The notes under the pieces were generated by a model that worked only from the letters and a program-made list of their open reading frames with translations, had not been told where the DNA came from and ran no database searches. This document shows, piece by piece, positions 51,654-60,722 of a stretch of DNA of 64,000 nt. The translations under genes and the position numbers were made by a program. Position 1 is the first letter of the stretch; each line of letters starts with the position of its first letter. Source of the stretch: Streptomyces sp. NBC_00370 (GTDB lineage Bacteria > Actinomycetota > Actinomycetes > Streptomycetales > Streptomycetaceae); the NCBI RefSeq assembly GCF_036084755.1, contig NZ_CP107968.1, forward strand, positions 4,557,501 through 4,621,500. Reading direction: 5' to 3'.

Positions 51654-52274
51654 GTGCGCCCTTTGCCCGCCCCAGGCCGTCTCGCTCTCTGGATCGCCAC
51701 CTCGCTGGCGGTCGCAGCCTCGGCCGGCTGCGTGAGCGTCGGCCACGACGCGCGGAAGCCGTCCCCCGCGCACTCCGCCGGGCACCACGGCGCCGGCACG
51801 GAGCCGGACGGCGGCACGGGCGCGGTGGCCGGCCCGTCGGGCGACTGGCGGGGCGACGACGGGGTGTACGGCTCGGCGCGACCGCCGAAGGGCGCCAAGG
51901 GCGGGCAGGACGAAGGGGCTTCGGCGCGGCCGCACCCCTCGGGCGGCCCGTCGCCGGACAGCCGGCCCGGTGGCGGTCTGGCGGGCACGGCCGACCCCGC
52001 GCCGCCGGGGGAGCTGCCCGCACCGTCCGTAGCGCCGTGGTGGCACCGCCCGCACCGGCCGCACCGCCCGCACCAGGACCCGTCGACCGAGCCCTCGCAG
52101 CCGGCCGATCCCGATCCGGGCCCCGGGCCCGGCACCGACCCCGACCCGGGGCCGCCGGCCGAGCCGCCGTCGGCCTCTCCGGCGGCCGATGTGCGGACGG
52201 GCGCGCTGGCGGGTGCCGGCGGCCCGGGACTGCGCCGGGAGCCGTCGGCATCGCCGCAGGTGGGACCGGTGTGA
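51654..52274 (+). CDS. Putative lipoprotein with low-complexity Pro/Asp/His-rich body
   Basis: A 206-residue protein with signal peptide (ALWIATSLAVAASAGC; Cys about residue 25 in a lipobox-like ASAGC). The rest has no clear fold: Gly/Pro/Asp-rich, a WHRPHRPHRPH stretch and a DPDPGPGP repeat. GTG after GGAGGTG is chosen. Whether it folds is doubtful; coding bias supports that it is translated. Confidence 0.6.
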   Translation: MRPLPAPGRLALWIATSLAVAASAGCVSVGHDARKPSPAHSAGHHGAGTEPDGGTGAVAGPSGDWRGDDGVYGSARPPKGAKGGQDEGASARPHPSGGPSPDSRPGGGLAGTADPAPPGELPAPSVAPWWHRPHRPHRPHQDPSTEPSQPADPDPGPGPGTDPDPGPPAEPPSASPAADVRTGALAGAGGPGLRREPSASPQVGPV

Positions 52275-52477
52275 CGGGGGTCGCAGCGAGGGCGTTTGCC
52301 TAAGCGGGGGAAGGATGCGTATGGTAGTAGATCGTTTGACCATTGCCTGGCGCCGACACAGAAGAGCGCCGCGTGGCGCGTACTCTCCCTTGCCGTGGCT
52401 GACCGCATTGAGGCGGTCGATTTGCGAATCACGGAGTTTGGGCGCGTGCCGAGACTCCGGAAGGTTTCGCATTTCGC

Positions 52478-54925
52478 ATGTCCATTTCCAGTACTGACCA
52501 CGCCGTCATGCCCGAGAACGAGTCCAACGAGTCCCCCGAGGCGATCGCCGAGATCGCAGCGGTTGTCGAGACCGTAGAGACCCTCACGGGTACGGAGACG
52601 GCCCCCGAGGCTGCCGAAGCTTCGGGCCCCCAGACGACGAGCACGACGAACACGGAGACCGTGAACACCACGAACACCGAGACCTTGATCACCGAGCCGA
52701 CCGAGACCCCGGCGCCCGAGACCGCTGCCGCGCAGGTCCCGGCGACGGAGACCCCGGCGACGCAGACCCCGGCCGCCGAGGCGCCGCAGGCTGCCGTGAC
52801 GCCCGAGACGCCGGCCGTCACGGACAACAACGCCGAGAACCCGGGCATCACCTTCACCGACCTGGGTCTGCCGGAAGGCATCGTCCGCAAGCTGGCGCAG
52901 AACGGCGTCACTTCGCCCTTCCCGATCCAGGCGGCGACCATCCCGGACGCCCTGGCCGGCAAGGACATCCTGGGCCGTGGCCGTACCGGCTCCGGCAAGA
53001 CGCTCTCCTTCGGTCTGCCGATGCTGGCCACCCTCACCGGCGGCCACACCGAGAAGAAGAAGCCGCGCGGCATCATCCTCACGCCGACCCGTGAGCTGGC
53101 CATGCAGGTCGCCGACGCGCTCCAGCCGTACGGCGACGTCCTCGGCCTGAAGATGAAGGTCGTCTGCGGCGGTACGTCGATGAGCAACCAGATCTACGCC
53201 CTTGAGCGCGGCGTGGACATCCTGGTCGCCACCCCTGGCCGGCTGCGCGACATCATCAACCGCGGCGCCGCCTCGCTGAGCGAGGTCAAGATCGCGGTCA
53301 TCGACGAGGCCGACCAGATGTCCGACCTGGGCTTCCTGCCCGAGGTCACCGAACTGCTCGACCTGGTGCCGGCCGGCGGCCAGCGGATGCTGTTCTCCGC
53401 CACCATGGAGAACGAGATCGGCACGCTGGTCAAGCGCTACCTGACCAACCCGGTCAGCCACGAGGTCGACAGCGCCCAGGGCAACGTCACGACCATGAGC
53501 CACCACGTGCTCGTCGTGAAGCCCAAGGACAAGGCGCCCGTCACGGCGGCGATCGCCGCCCGCAAGGGCCGCACGATCATCTTCGTACGGACGCAGCTCG
53601 GCGCCGACCGTATCGCCGAGCAGCTCAGCGACTCGGGCGTGAAGGCCGACGCGCTGCACGGCGGGATGACGCAGGGTGCCCGTACGCGCGTTCTTGAGGA
53701 CTTCAAGAAGGGCTACGTCAACGCGCTCGTCGCGACCGACGTCGCCGCGCGCGGTATCCACGTCGACGGCATCGACCTGGTCCTGAACGTGGACCCGGCC
53801 GGTGACCACAAGGACTACCTGCACCGCTCGGGCCGTACCGCCCGCGCCGGCAAGTCGGGCGTCGTGGTGTCGCTCGCCCTGCCGCACCAGCGCCGGCAGA
53901 TCTTCCGGATGATGGAGGACGCGGGCGTCGACGCCTCGCGCCACATCGTCGGCGGAACCGGCGTCTTCGAGACGGAGGTCGCCGAGATCACCGGCGCCCG
54001 TTCGCTCACCGAGGTCCAGGCCGACTCCGCCAACAACGCGGCCAAGCAGGCCGAGCGCGAGGCCGTCGAGCTGACCAAGCAGCTGGAGCGCGTGCAGCGT
54101 CGCGCCACCGAACTGCGTGGCGAGGCCGACCGGTTGGTCGCCCGTGCCGCGCGCGAGCGTGGCGACGACCCCGAGCAGGCGGTGGCCGAGGTGGCCGCCG
54201 AGGCCGAGCGCGCCGTGGAGGCGGCGGCTGCCGCCGCTGCCGTACCCGAGCAGTCGGCGCCGCGCGACGACCGCAAGCGGGACGACCGGGGCAACTTCGA
54301 GCGTCGCGACGACCGCGGCGAGCGGAGCGGCCGTGGTGGCGCCCGTGGCTACACCCCGCGTGAGGGCGGCGGCGACCGTGGCGGCTTCCAGCGCCGCGAC
54401 GACCGTCGTGACGACCGCAGGGACGACCGCGGCGGCGACCGCGGCGGCTTCCAGCGCCGTGACGACCGTCCGGCCGGTGGCGGCTTCCGCCGTGACGACC
54501 GCCGGGACAGCAACACCGGTGGCGGCTTCAACCGCGACCGCAACGACCGCGGCGGTGACCGTGGCGGTGACCGTGGCGGGTTCCAGCGCCGTGACGACCG
54601 TCCGGCGGGCGGCGGCTTCCGCCGTGACGACCGCAGGGACAGCAACACCGGTGGCGGCACGGGCGGCGGCTTCAACCGCGACCGCCGTGACGACCGTGGC
54701 GGCGACGACCGTGGTGGCCGTCCGTTCAACCGCGACCACCGGAGCAGCGACCGTCCGTTCAACCGCGACCGCCGTGACGACCGTCCGGCCGGCGGCGGCT
54801 TCCGCACCGGCGGTCACGACCGGCCCACCGGCCGCCGTGACGACCACCGCGGTGGCTCGACGGGCACCGGCACCGGCTCCTTCGGCCGCCGCGACGACAA
54901 GCCGCGCTGGAAGCGCAACGGCTGA
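52478..54925 (+). CDS. DEAD-box RNA helicase with RGG-like tail
   Basis: An 815-residue protein. A 120-residue N-terminal extension is rich in Thr, Glu, Ala and Pro. The core has the Q motif (FTDLGLPEGIVRKLAQNGVTSPFPIQ), Walker A GRTGSGKT, PTRELA, VATPGRL, DEAD-type box VIDEADQM, SAT motif FSATM and HRSGRTARAG. After a helical spacer come many Arg-Asp-Asp-Arg and Gly-Gly-Phe repeats (from about residue 590) that should bind RNA. The 200-nt leader without a gene fits a cold-regulated helicase. ATG with GGAAGG upstream. Confidence 0.9.
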   Translation: MSISSTDHAVMPENESNESPEAIAEIAAVVETVETLTGTETAPEAAEASGPQTTSTTNTETVNTTNTETLITEPTETPAPETAAAQVPATETPATQTPAAEAPQAAVTPETPAVTDNNAENPGITFTDLGLPEGIVRKLAQNGVTSPFPIQAATIPDALAGKDILGRGRTGSGKTLSFGLPMLATLTGGHTEKKKPRGIILTPTRELAMQVADALQPYGDVLGLKMKVVCGGTSMSNQIYALERGVDILVATPGRLRDIINRGAASLSEVKIAVIDEADQMSDLGFLPEVTELLDLVPAGGQRMLFSATMENEIGTLVKRYLTNPVSHEVDSAQGNVTTMSHHVLVVKPKDKAPVTAAIAARKGRTIIFVRTQLGADRIAEQLSDSGVKADALHGGMTQGARTRVLEDFKKGYVNALVATDVAARGIHVDGIDLVLNVDPAGDHKDYLHRSGRTARAGKSGVVVSLALPHQRRQIFRMMEDAGVDASRHIVGGTGVFETEVAEITGARSLTEVQADSANNAAKQAEREAVELTKQLERVQRRATELRGEADRLVARAARERGDDPEQAVAEVAAEAERAVEAAAAAAAVPEQSAPRDDRKRDDRGNFERRDDRGERSGRGGARGYTPREGGGDRGGFQRRDDRRDDRRDDRGGDRGGFQRRDDRPAGGGFRRDDRRDSNTGGGFNRDRNDRGGDRGGDRGGFQRRDDRPAGGGFRRDDRRDSNTGGGTGGGFNRDRRDDRGGDDRGGRPFNRDHRSSDRPFNRDRRDDRPAGGGFRTGGHDRPTGRRDDHRGGSTGTGTGSFGRRDDKPRWKRNG
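54449..54672 (+). repeat. Internal duplication in the helicase tail
   Basis: A block of about 92 nt at 54449-54540 recurs at 54581-54672 (offset 132) and encodes the same segment beginning FQRRDDRPAGGGF. It is a recent in-frame duplication of the RGG-like region. Confidence 0.75.
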
Positions 54926-54970
54926 CCGTCCGGCCGTACCGCTGACCGGCACGGCTGACTGACACGACGA

Positions 54971-55011
54971 CAGGGCCTGTGCCCCACCGACCAGGTGGGG
55001 CACAGGCCCTG
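54971..55011. terminator. Terminator of the DEAD-box helicase gene
   Basis: An 18-bp perfect stem (54971-54988 with 54994-55011) and 5-nt loop follow the stop codon by 45 nt. Confidence 0.8.
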
Positions 55012-55102
55012 TCGCTGTGCTGCCCCGCTTCATGACCCGCCGACGACCGGATACCCGATCGGCCCGCGCCCCCCGGCGGGCTATGCTCGGGTTGTTGTGC
55101 CT

Positions 55103-55176
55103 GGGCCGTTAGCTCAATTGGTCAGAGCAGCGGACTTTTAATCCGTTGGTTGTGGGTTCAAGTCCCACACGGCCTA
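55103..55176 (+). tRNA. tRNA-Lys(TTT), first copy
   Basis: The 74-nt cloverleaf has acceptor GGGCCGT/ACGGCCT (first pair G-T), anticodon loop ACTTTTAAT (TTT) and T-loop TTCAAGT. Identical to the copy at 60644. Confidence 0.94.
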
Positions 55177-55205
55177 CCCCACCAGGTCCCTTCGGCTGCC
55201 GGCTG

Positions 55206-55685
55206 TCAGCCGGTGGGCCGGGAGAGTACGTCGCGTGCCGTCTGCGGCTCCCGGCCCAGAAGCTTGCCGAGCAGGGGGTCGACGCCGGCGAAACCGCCCT
55301 GTCGTGCGGTCCGGTAGAAGCCGAGCTGGAAGCGCGCCATGAACTCTTGCGTGCCCTGGGCGACCTGGTCGGCCATCCACTCTTCCTCGTCCGTGACGAC
55401 GAGCTCGACGGTGTGCCCGGTGAGTTCCGAGGCGATCTCGGCGATCTCCTCGAACGTCGGCGCGGCGCCGGCGGTGAGCGTGGTGGGTGTGCGCGGGGCC
55501 GAAGGGGCTGTCGAAGGCGGCGGCCTGGTGGCTGGTGTAGAGGATGCGCCCCCGGCGCCCGCGGTGACGGCGGCCTCGACGGCGGTGCGGTGCAGAGCCA
55601 GGGCGCGGTCCGGATCCGGTTCGTTCGCGGAGACGAGCAGCAGCTGGTCGGCGCCCTCGAAGGCGCGGCCTCGCGGACCTCGCCT
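55206..55685 (-). pseudogene. Decayed NmrA-like NAD(P)-binding protein gene
   Basis: Minus-strand fragments fit the NmrA/QOR2 family: FEGADQLLLVSANEPDP and ALALHRTAVEAAVTAG in one frame, ILYTSHQAAAFDSPFGPA in another, and FEEIAEIASELTGHTVELV through QGGFAGVDPLLGKLLG in the first again. The N-terminal NAD-binding loop is missing, and the middle (about 100 residues) is lost. So it has at least one frameshift and an internal deletion, and cannot give a working enzyme. The original was about 280 residues. It lies between tRNA-Lys and the zinc operon. Confidence 0.75.
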
Positions 55686-55852
55686 GGGAGGCGGTCTGCG
55701 CGACGATCCTGACCGGCGGATCCGCCGGGGCGCCCGCCGGTCCGGTCGCCGCCGCCGTCACCCTGCGCGCCGCGCTGCCGGAACTCGCGACGCTCACCCC
55801 CCACGAGCGCGCGCTGTTCGGCGACTGGCTGGACCGCGTCTCCGGCGCGTGA
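55677..55852 (+). pseudogene. Unidentified plus-strand coding remnant
   Basis: A codon-biased frame without its own start runs into the stop TGA at 55850-55852, with a C-terminus ERALFGDWLDRVSGA. It abuts the NmrA-like remnant head to head. Family not recognised; it could be the 3' end of a deleted gene. Confidence 0.35.
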
Positions 55853-55914
55853 GAGCGGTTCGGGACACCGACTCTGGTCCGGCGCCCTGGTTGTGAGCTG
55901 CTGGGCTCAATTAA

Positions 55915-55929
55915 TGGTGATGATTTTCA
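55915..55929 (+). promoter_or_regulatory. Zur-box-like palindrome upstream of the zinc operon
   Basis: TGGTGATGATTTTCA resembles the actinobacterial Zur box (TGAAAATGATTTTCA as remembered for S. coelicolor), with the right half perfect. It lies about 110 nt before the substrate-binding gene in an A+T-rich patch. Confidence 0.6.
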
Positions 55930-56039
55930 TATTCCAGTACCGGCTCTGGTTCTGACAATCGTTTCCATCTAGCGTCATGGACGTCCGGAGCGTCGGCAGC
56001 CCGCCGAGCCGTCCGGTCTCGCTGAGGAGATTCCGTTCC

Positions 56040-56972
56040 ATGAATGCTGTCCGCACCCGGCTCGCCGTCGGCGGTGTCGCCGTTCTGGCCGCGACGAGCG
56101 TCGCCGCCTGTTCCAGTTCCTCGTCGTCCGGCGGCGCCGTCAAGGACGGCGGGGGGCCGATCCGGGTGGTGGCCGCCGAGAACTTCTGGGGGAGCATCGC
56201 CGGCCAACTGGGCGGCAGCCATGTGCAGGTGACCAGCATCATCGACAACCCCGACGCCGACCCGCACGACTACGAGCCCACGGCGGCCGACGCGCGTACC
56301 GTCGCCGACGCGCGGTACGCGATCGTCAACGGCGTCGGATACGACTCCTGGGCGGGCAAGTTGCTGGCGTCCAGCCCGTCGTCCGGGCGTACGGACCTGA
56401 CCGTCGGCGAGCTGGTCGGCGTCAAGGCCGGGGGCAATCCGCACCGTTGGTACTCGCCGGACGACGTCCACCAGGTCGTCGAGCGGATCACCGCCGACTA
56501 CAAGAAGAAGGACCCGGCGGACGCGGCCGACTTCGACAAGCTCAAGAAGACCTTCGAGACGACGACCCTCGCCCCGTACAACAAGCTGATAGCGGACATC
56601 AGGGCCGCCTACGCCGGCACGCCCGTCGGCGCGTCCGAGTCGATCGTCAGCCCGCTCGCCGAGGGGCTCGGGCTGAAGATGCTGACGCCCGACTCCTTCC
56701 TGAACGCGGTCAGTGAGGGCGCCGACCCGACCGCCAAGGACAAGTCGGCCATCGACCGGCAGATCGCCGATAAGAAGATCAAGGTCTACGTCTACAACAG
56801 CCAGAACGCGACCCCCGACGTGCGGGCCCAGGTCGAGGCGGCCGAGGCGCACGGGATTCCGGTGGCGACCGTCACCGAGACGCTGACCCCGGCCGGTGCC
56901 TCCTTCCAGGCCTGGCAGGTACGTCAACTCCAGGGCATCCAGCGGGCGCTGGCCGATGCGGCGCGCCCATGA
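56040..56972 (+). CDS. znuA: Zinc/metal ABC transporter substrate-binding lipoprotein
   Basis: A 310-residue cluster A-I binding protein with lipobox SVAAC (Cys about residue 24). Metal ligands are expected in DADPHDYEPTAADARTVADA, GGNPHRWYSPDDV and ASESIVSPLAEGLGL; VTETLTPAGASFQAWQ is near the end. There is no long His-rich loop as in E. coli ZnuA. It overlaps the ATPase gene by 4 nt. Zinc as substrate is inferred from the Zur-like box; manganese is an alternative. Confidence 0.85.
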   Translation: MNAVRTRLAVGGVAVLAATSVAACSSSSSSGGAVKDGGGPIRVVAAENFWGSIAGQLGGSHVQVTSIIDNPDADPHDYEPTAADARTVADARYAIVNGVGYDSWAGKLLASSPSSGRTDLTVGELVGVKAGGNPHRWYSPDDVHQVVERITADYKKKDPADAADFDKLKKTFETTTLAPYNKLIADIRAAYAGTPVGASESIVSPLAEGLGLKMLTPDSFLNAVSEGADPTAKDKSAIDRQIADKKIKVYVYNSQNATPDVRAQVEAAEAHGIPVATVTETLTPAGASFQAWQVRQLQGIQRALADAARP

Positions 56973-57820
56973 CCGCCCCTGTGGTGTCGATGCGCGGCGC
57001 CGCCGTGCGGGTCGGCGGGCGGACCCTGTGGTCCGGGGTCGATCTGGACGTCGGCGCCGGGGAGTTCGTGGCCGTGCTCGGACCCAACGGGGTCGGCAAG
57101 TCCACGCTCGTGAAGGTCCTCCTCGGGGTACTGCCCCCGGCGGCCGGTGAGGTACGCGTGCTCGGCGGACGGCCGGGCCGGGCGGGGCGCCGGGTCGGCT
57201 GTCTGCCGCAGCGGCGCAGCTTCGACGCGTCCCTGCGGATGCGCGGCACCGACATCGTGCGGCTCGGCTGGGACGGCGACCGGTGGGGCGTGCCACTGTT
57301 CGGCGGCCTCCGGGCCGCCGGCCGGGCGCGCGGCCGGGCGGCGGCCGACCGGATCGCCGAAGTGATCGCGCTGGTCGGCGCCGAGGCGTACGCGGACCGG
57401 CCGATCGGGCGCTGCTCGGGCGGCGAGCAGCAGCGGCTGCTCATCGCGCAGGCGCTCGTACGCCGTCCTGAACTGCTGCTGCTCGACGAGCCGTTGGACA
57501 GCCTCGACCTGCCGAACCAGGCGGCGGTCGCCGCGCTCGTCGGCCATGTCTGCCGGGCGGAGGGGGTCAGCGTGATCATGGTCGCGCACGACGTCAACCC
57601 GATCCTGTCCCGGCTCGACCGGGTGGTGTATCTCGCCGAGGGCGGTGCGGTGGCCGGTACTCCGGCGGAGGTCATCACATCCGCGACGCTGAGCCGGCTC
57701 TACTCCACGCCCGTCGAGGTGCTGCGGACCTCCGACGGCCGGCTCGTGGTCGTAGGACAGCCGGAGGCACCGGCCGTCCACACCGACCGGCACGCGGGGG
57801 CCGGCCGTGCTGACGGCTGA
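56969..57820 (+). CDS. znuC: Zinc/metal ABC transporter ATPase
   Basis: A 283-residue ABC ATPase with Walker A GPNGVGKST, Q loop LPQRRS, signature CSGGEQQR, Walker B LLLLDEP and the switch His in VAHDVN. It is coupled to the binding protein by ATGA and to the permease by 14 nt of overlap. Confidence 0.92.
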   Translation: MTAPVVSMRGAAVRVGGRTLWSGVDLDVGAGEFVAVLGPNGVGKSTLVKVLLGVLPPAAGEVRVLGGRPGRAGRRVGCLPQRRSFDASLRMRGTDIVRLGWDGDRWGVPLFGGLRAAGRARGRAAADRIAEVIALVGAEAYADRPIGRCSGGEQQRLLIAQALVRRPELLLLDEPLDSLDLPNQAAVAALVGHVCRAEGVSVIMVAHDVNPILSRLDRVVYLAEGGAVAGTPAEVITSATLSRLYSTPVEVLRTSDGRLVVVGQPEAPAVHTDRHAGAGRADG

Positions 57821-58736
57821 CGTGTACGGCGCGGCGGGCGCGGCCGGGCTGTCCGCCGGGTGGTCCGTCGGGCCCGGCGGCTGGTCCTGGAACCTGCTCA
57901 CCGACCTGCGCCAGATGTGGGCGTTCCCCTTCATGGTCAACGCCTTCCGGGCCGGCACCCTGATCGCGGTGGGGGCCGCCGTGATGGGCTGGTTCATGGT
58001 GCTGCGGCGGCAGAGCTTCGCCGGGCACACGGTGGCGACCGTCGGCTTCCCCGGCGCCGCGGGCGCCGCGCTGCTCGGTGTCGGCGCGGTCTACGGGTAC
58101 TTCACGTTCTGCGTCGCCGCCGCGCTCGTCATCGCCGCGCTGCCGCGCGCCGGGCGGGCGGCCGGCGGGCACGAGTCGGCCGTCACAGGGACCGTCCAGG
58201 CGTTCCTGCTGGCCTGCGGGTTTCTGTTCACCACGCTGTACAAGGGGCTGCTCGGCGGGGTCACTTCGCTGTTGTTCGGCAGTTTCCTGGGGATCACCAC
58301 AGCCCAGGTGTGGCTGCTGTTCGCCGTGACCGCCGCCGTCCTCGCGGTGCTCGCCGTCATCGGCAGGCCGCTGCTGTTCGCCTCCGTCGACCCGGACGTG
58401 GCCGCCGGTCGCGGCGTACCGGTACGGCTGCTGTCCACGGCCTTCCTCGTGCTGCTCGGCGCCGCGGCGGCGGAGGCGAGCCAGATCACCGGCTCGCTGC
58501 TGGTGTTCGCGCTGCTCGTGATGCCGGCGGCCACGGCGCAGATCCTGAGCGCCCGGCCCGCCGTGAGCCTCGCGCTGTCCGTGGCCATCGCCGTGGCGGT
58601 GACCTGGCTCGGGCTGATCACCGCGTACTACTCCCCCTATCCGATCGGTTTCTACGTGACGACGTTCGCGTTCGCCGGCTATGTCGTCGCGTACGTCATG
58701 ACCCGCTCCGTGCGTTTCGCCGGCGGCCGGACATGA
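57807..58736 (+). CDS. znuB: Zinc/metal ABC transporter permease, first
   Basis: A 309-residue membrane protein of the ABC-3 permease family with eight to nine hydrophobic helices. Family segments are FMVLRRQSFAGHTVATVGFPGAAGAALLG, LLFASVDPDVAAGRGVPVRLL and EASQITGSLLVFALLVMPAATA. GTG start overlaps the ATPase gene. Followed by a second permease gene of the same family with 4 nt overlap. Confidence 0.9.
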   Translation: MLTADVYGAAGAAGLSAGWSVGPGGWSWNLLTDLRQMWAFPFMVNAFRAGTLIAVGAAVMGWFMVLRRQSFAGHTVATVGFPGAAGAALLGVGAVYGYFTFCVAAALVIAALPRAGRAAGGHESAVTGTVQAFLLACGFLFTTLYKGLLGGVTSLLFGSFLGITTAQVWLLFAVTAAVLAVLAVIGRPLLFASVDPDVAAGRGVPVRLLSTAFLVLLGAAAAEASQITGSLLVFALLVMPAATAQILSARPAVSLALSVAIAVAVTWLGLITAYYSPYPIGFYVTTFAFAGYVVAYVMTRSVRFAGGRT

Positions 58737-59641
58737 GGCCGGGCACGGGCGTGGGCACGAGCGCCGGACAGGTCATCGCCGCGCCCGGCTGGGCCGGGGC
58801 GCTGACGCACCCGTACTTCCAGCACGCGCTGCTCGCCGGCACCGCCATCGCCGCCGCCTCGGGGCTCGTCGGCTACTTCCTCGTACTGCGCGCCCAGGTG
58901 TTCACCGGCGACGCGCTCAGCCATGTGTCCTTCACGGGCGCGCTCGCCGCGCTCGCCCTCGGCTACGACCTGCGGCTCGGCCTGTTCGCGGCGACCATCG
59001 CCGTCGCGCTGCTGCTCGGGACCCTGGGGCGCGGTGGCCGGGCCGACGACGTGGCCATCGGCTCCGTCTTCAGCTGGATCCTCGGCCTCGGCGTCTTCTT
59101 CCTCACCCTCTACACGACCTCGCGCAGCGCGGGGAACGGCGGCGCCGGGGTCAACGTCCTCTTCGGCTCGGTCTTCGGGCTCTCCGCGGGGCAGGCACTG
59201 ACCGCTGCCCTGGTCGCCGCCGGTATCTGCGCGGCCGTCGTCGCCATCGCCCGGCCGCTGCTGTTCGCGTCCGTGGACGAGGCGGTCGCGGCGGCGCGCG
59301 GGGTGCCCGTACGGCTGCTGGGCTTCGTGTTCCTGGTGCTGGTGGGCGCGTGCGCGGCTGAGGCGACCCAGGCCGTCGGTTCGCTGCTGCTGCTCGGCAT
59401 GCTCGCGGCGCCCGCCGGCGCGGCCCAGCGGCTCACCGACCGGCCGTACCGCGCGCTCGCCCTGTCGGCCGGGCTCGCCGTCGCCGAGATGTGGGCCGGG
59501 CTCGGGCTGAGTTACGCGGTGCCCGGCGTGCCGCCGAGCTTCGGCGTCATGGCGGCGGCCACGGCGGTGTACGGCGCGGCGTACGCCCTCGGCGCACGGG
59601 GCGGCGCGCGCGGTTCGCTGCGCCTTCCGCTTACGCCGTAG
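58733..59641 (+). CDS. Zinc/metal ABC transporter permease, second
   Basis: A 302-residue ABC-3 permease, a paralog of the gene before it: YFLVLRAQVFTGDALSHVSFTGALAALALG, LLFASVDEAVAAARGVPVRLLG and EATQAVGSLLLLGMLAAPAGAA match the other at the same places. The two may form a heterodimer, as known in some manganese/zinc systems with two permeases. ATG overlaps the previous stop by ATGA. Confidence 0.9.
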   Translation: MRPGTGVGTSAGQVIAAPGWAGALTHPYFQHALLAGTAIAAASGLVGYFLVLRAQVFTGDALSHVSFTGALAALALGYDLRLGLFAATIAVALLLGTLGRGGRADDVAIGSVFSWILGLGVFFLTLYTTSRSAGNGGAGVNVLFGSVFGLSAGQALTAALVAAGICAAVVAIARPLLFASVDEAVAAARGVPVRLLGFVFLVLVGACAAEATQAVGSLLLLGMLAAPAGAAQRLTDRPYRALALSAGLAVAEMWAGLGLSYAVPGVPPSFGVMAAATAVYGAAYALGARGGARGSLRLPLTP

Positions 59642-59753
59642 CAGGTCACACGCCCGGACCCGGCAAGGCGCGGCCCCGGCCGAAAAGGCCATGTACTGAG
59701 CGGAGTTGAGCTGTGGCAGACTGCGCGCATCTTTCACCGCCCGGGGGTGTGAT

Positions 59754-60617
59754 GTGAGCGAGCCCAGGTCGGCTCCGACGATCGGTCAGCTCGTGCTCAG
59801 CAGGCAGTTACGTGCCTTGCGCGAGAACGCGGGCTTCAGCCGTGAGAAGGCGGCCAAGCTGCTGCGGGTGACCGTCGGGACGGTGCGCCGGATGGAGATG
59901 GCGGAGGTCTCGCTGAAGATTCCGTATGTCCAGACCTTGCTGCCCGCCTACGGTGTCGCCGACGTCGACATGGAGACCTTTCTGCGGCTGGCGGACGAGG
60001 CGAACCAGCCGGGCTGGTGGCAGCGGTTCTACGACGTACTGCCCGAGTGGTTCAGCGGCTATGTCAGCCTCGAAGAGGCCGCGATGACGATCCGCTGCTA
60101 CGAGCCGCACTTCGTGCCGGGACTGCTCCAGACCGAGGCGTACGCACGCGAGGTGCTGATCGCCGGCGCGATGGGCCGGCTGGACCTGGACCGCGTCGAC
60201 CGCCATGTCGAACTGCGCACCCGGCGCCAGTCCCTGCTGACCCGATCCGAGGACGCGCCCGCGTTCTGGGCGGTACTGGACGAGACGGTCCTGCGCAGGA
60301 CGGTCGGTTCGCCGGCGGTCATGCGCGAACAGGTGGAACGGCTCCTGGAGGCCACGGAACTGCCGAATGTGACCCTGCAGATAGCCGAGTTCGCCGCCGG
60401 CCACCACGCGGGGACGTACAGCCCCTTCGTACTCTTCCGCTTCGCCGTGCCCGAATTGCCCGACATGGTGTACATCGAGTATCTGACGGGCGCGCTCTAT
60501 CTCGACGAGCCGGACGAGGTCGCGGGACACATGGAGGCCATGGACCGCATGGTCGCCCACGCGGAGACCGCCGCCCGCACGAAGCAGATCCTGACCGCCC
60601 TCCGCAAAGAGCTCTGA
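59754..60617 (+). CDS. XRE-family regulator with DUF5753 domain
   Basis: A 287-residue protein. HTH at about 18-75 (LRALRENAGFSREKAAKLL, VTVGTVRRMEMAEVSLKI). The remainder is the DUF5753/Scr1 domain: YEPHFVPGLLQTEAYAREVL, then DETVLRRTVGSPAVMREQVERLL, and YSPFVLFRF. Such regulators are numerous in Streptomyces, normally with a small DUF397 gene next to them; none is here. Codon 19 is TTA (59808-59810), so translation may depend on the bldA tRNA. GTG start after GGGGGTG. Confidence 0.88.
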   Translation: MSEPRSAPTIGQLVLSRQLRALRENAGFSREKAAKLLRVTVGTVRRMEMAEVSLKIPYVQTLLPAYGVADVDMETFLRLADEANQPGWWQRFYDVLPEWFSGYVSLEEAAMTIRCYEPHFVPGLLQTEAYAREVLIAGAMGRLDLDRVDRHVELRTRRQSLLTRSEDAPAFWAVLDETVLRRTVGSPAVMREQVERLLEATELPNVTLQIAEFAAGHHAGTYSPFVLFRFAVPELPDMVYIEYLTGALYLDEPDEVAGHMEAMDRMVAHAETAARTKQILTALRKEL

Positions 60618-60643
60618 CCGCGCCCCACTATGCTTCGGGGTGC

Positions 60644-60717
60644 GGGCCGTTAGCTCAATTGGTCAGAGCAGCGGACTTTTAATCCGTTGGTTGTGGGTTC
60701 AAGTCCCACACGGCCTA
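60644..60717 (+). tRNA. tRNA-Lys(TTT), second copy
   Basis: Identical over 74 nt to the copy at 55103. It follows the XRE/DUF5753 gene by 26 nt and may share its transcript. Confidence 0.94.
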
Positions 60718-60722
60718 CGTGA

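Noticed and set aside
54449..54672. CRISPR-like or intergenic tandem repeat
   Set aside because: It lies inside the helicase coding frame and encodes repeated protein segments.
50807..55033. 1408-residue open frame on the minus strand, rich in Thr/Ala/Val
   Set aside because: It runs opposite to crcB and the DEAD-box helicase, whose motifs are unambiguous; long antisense frames are expected at this G+C content.
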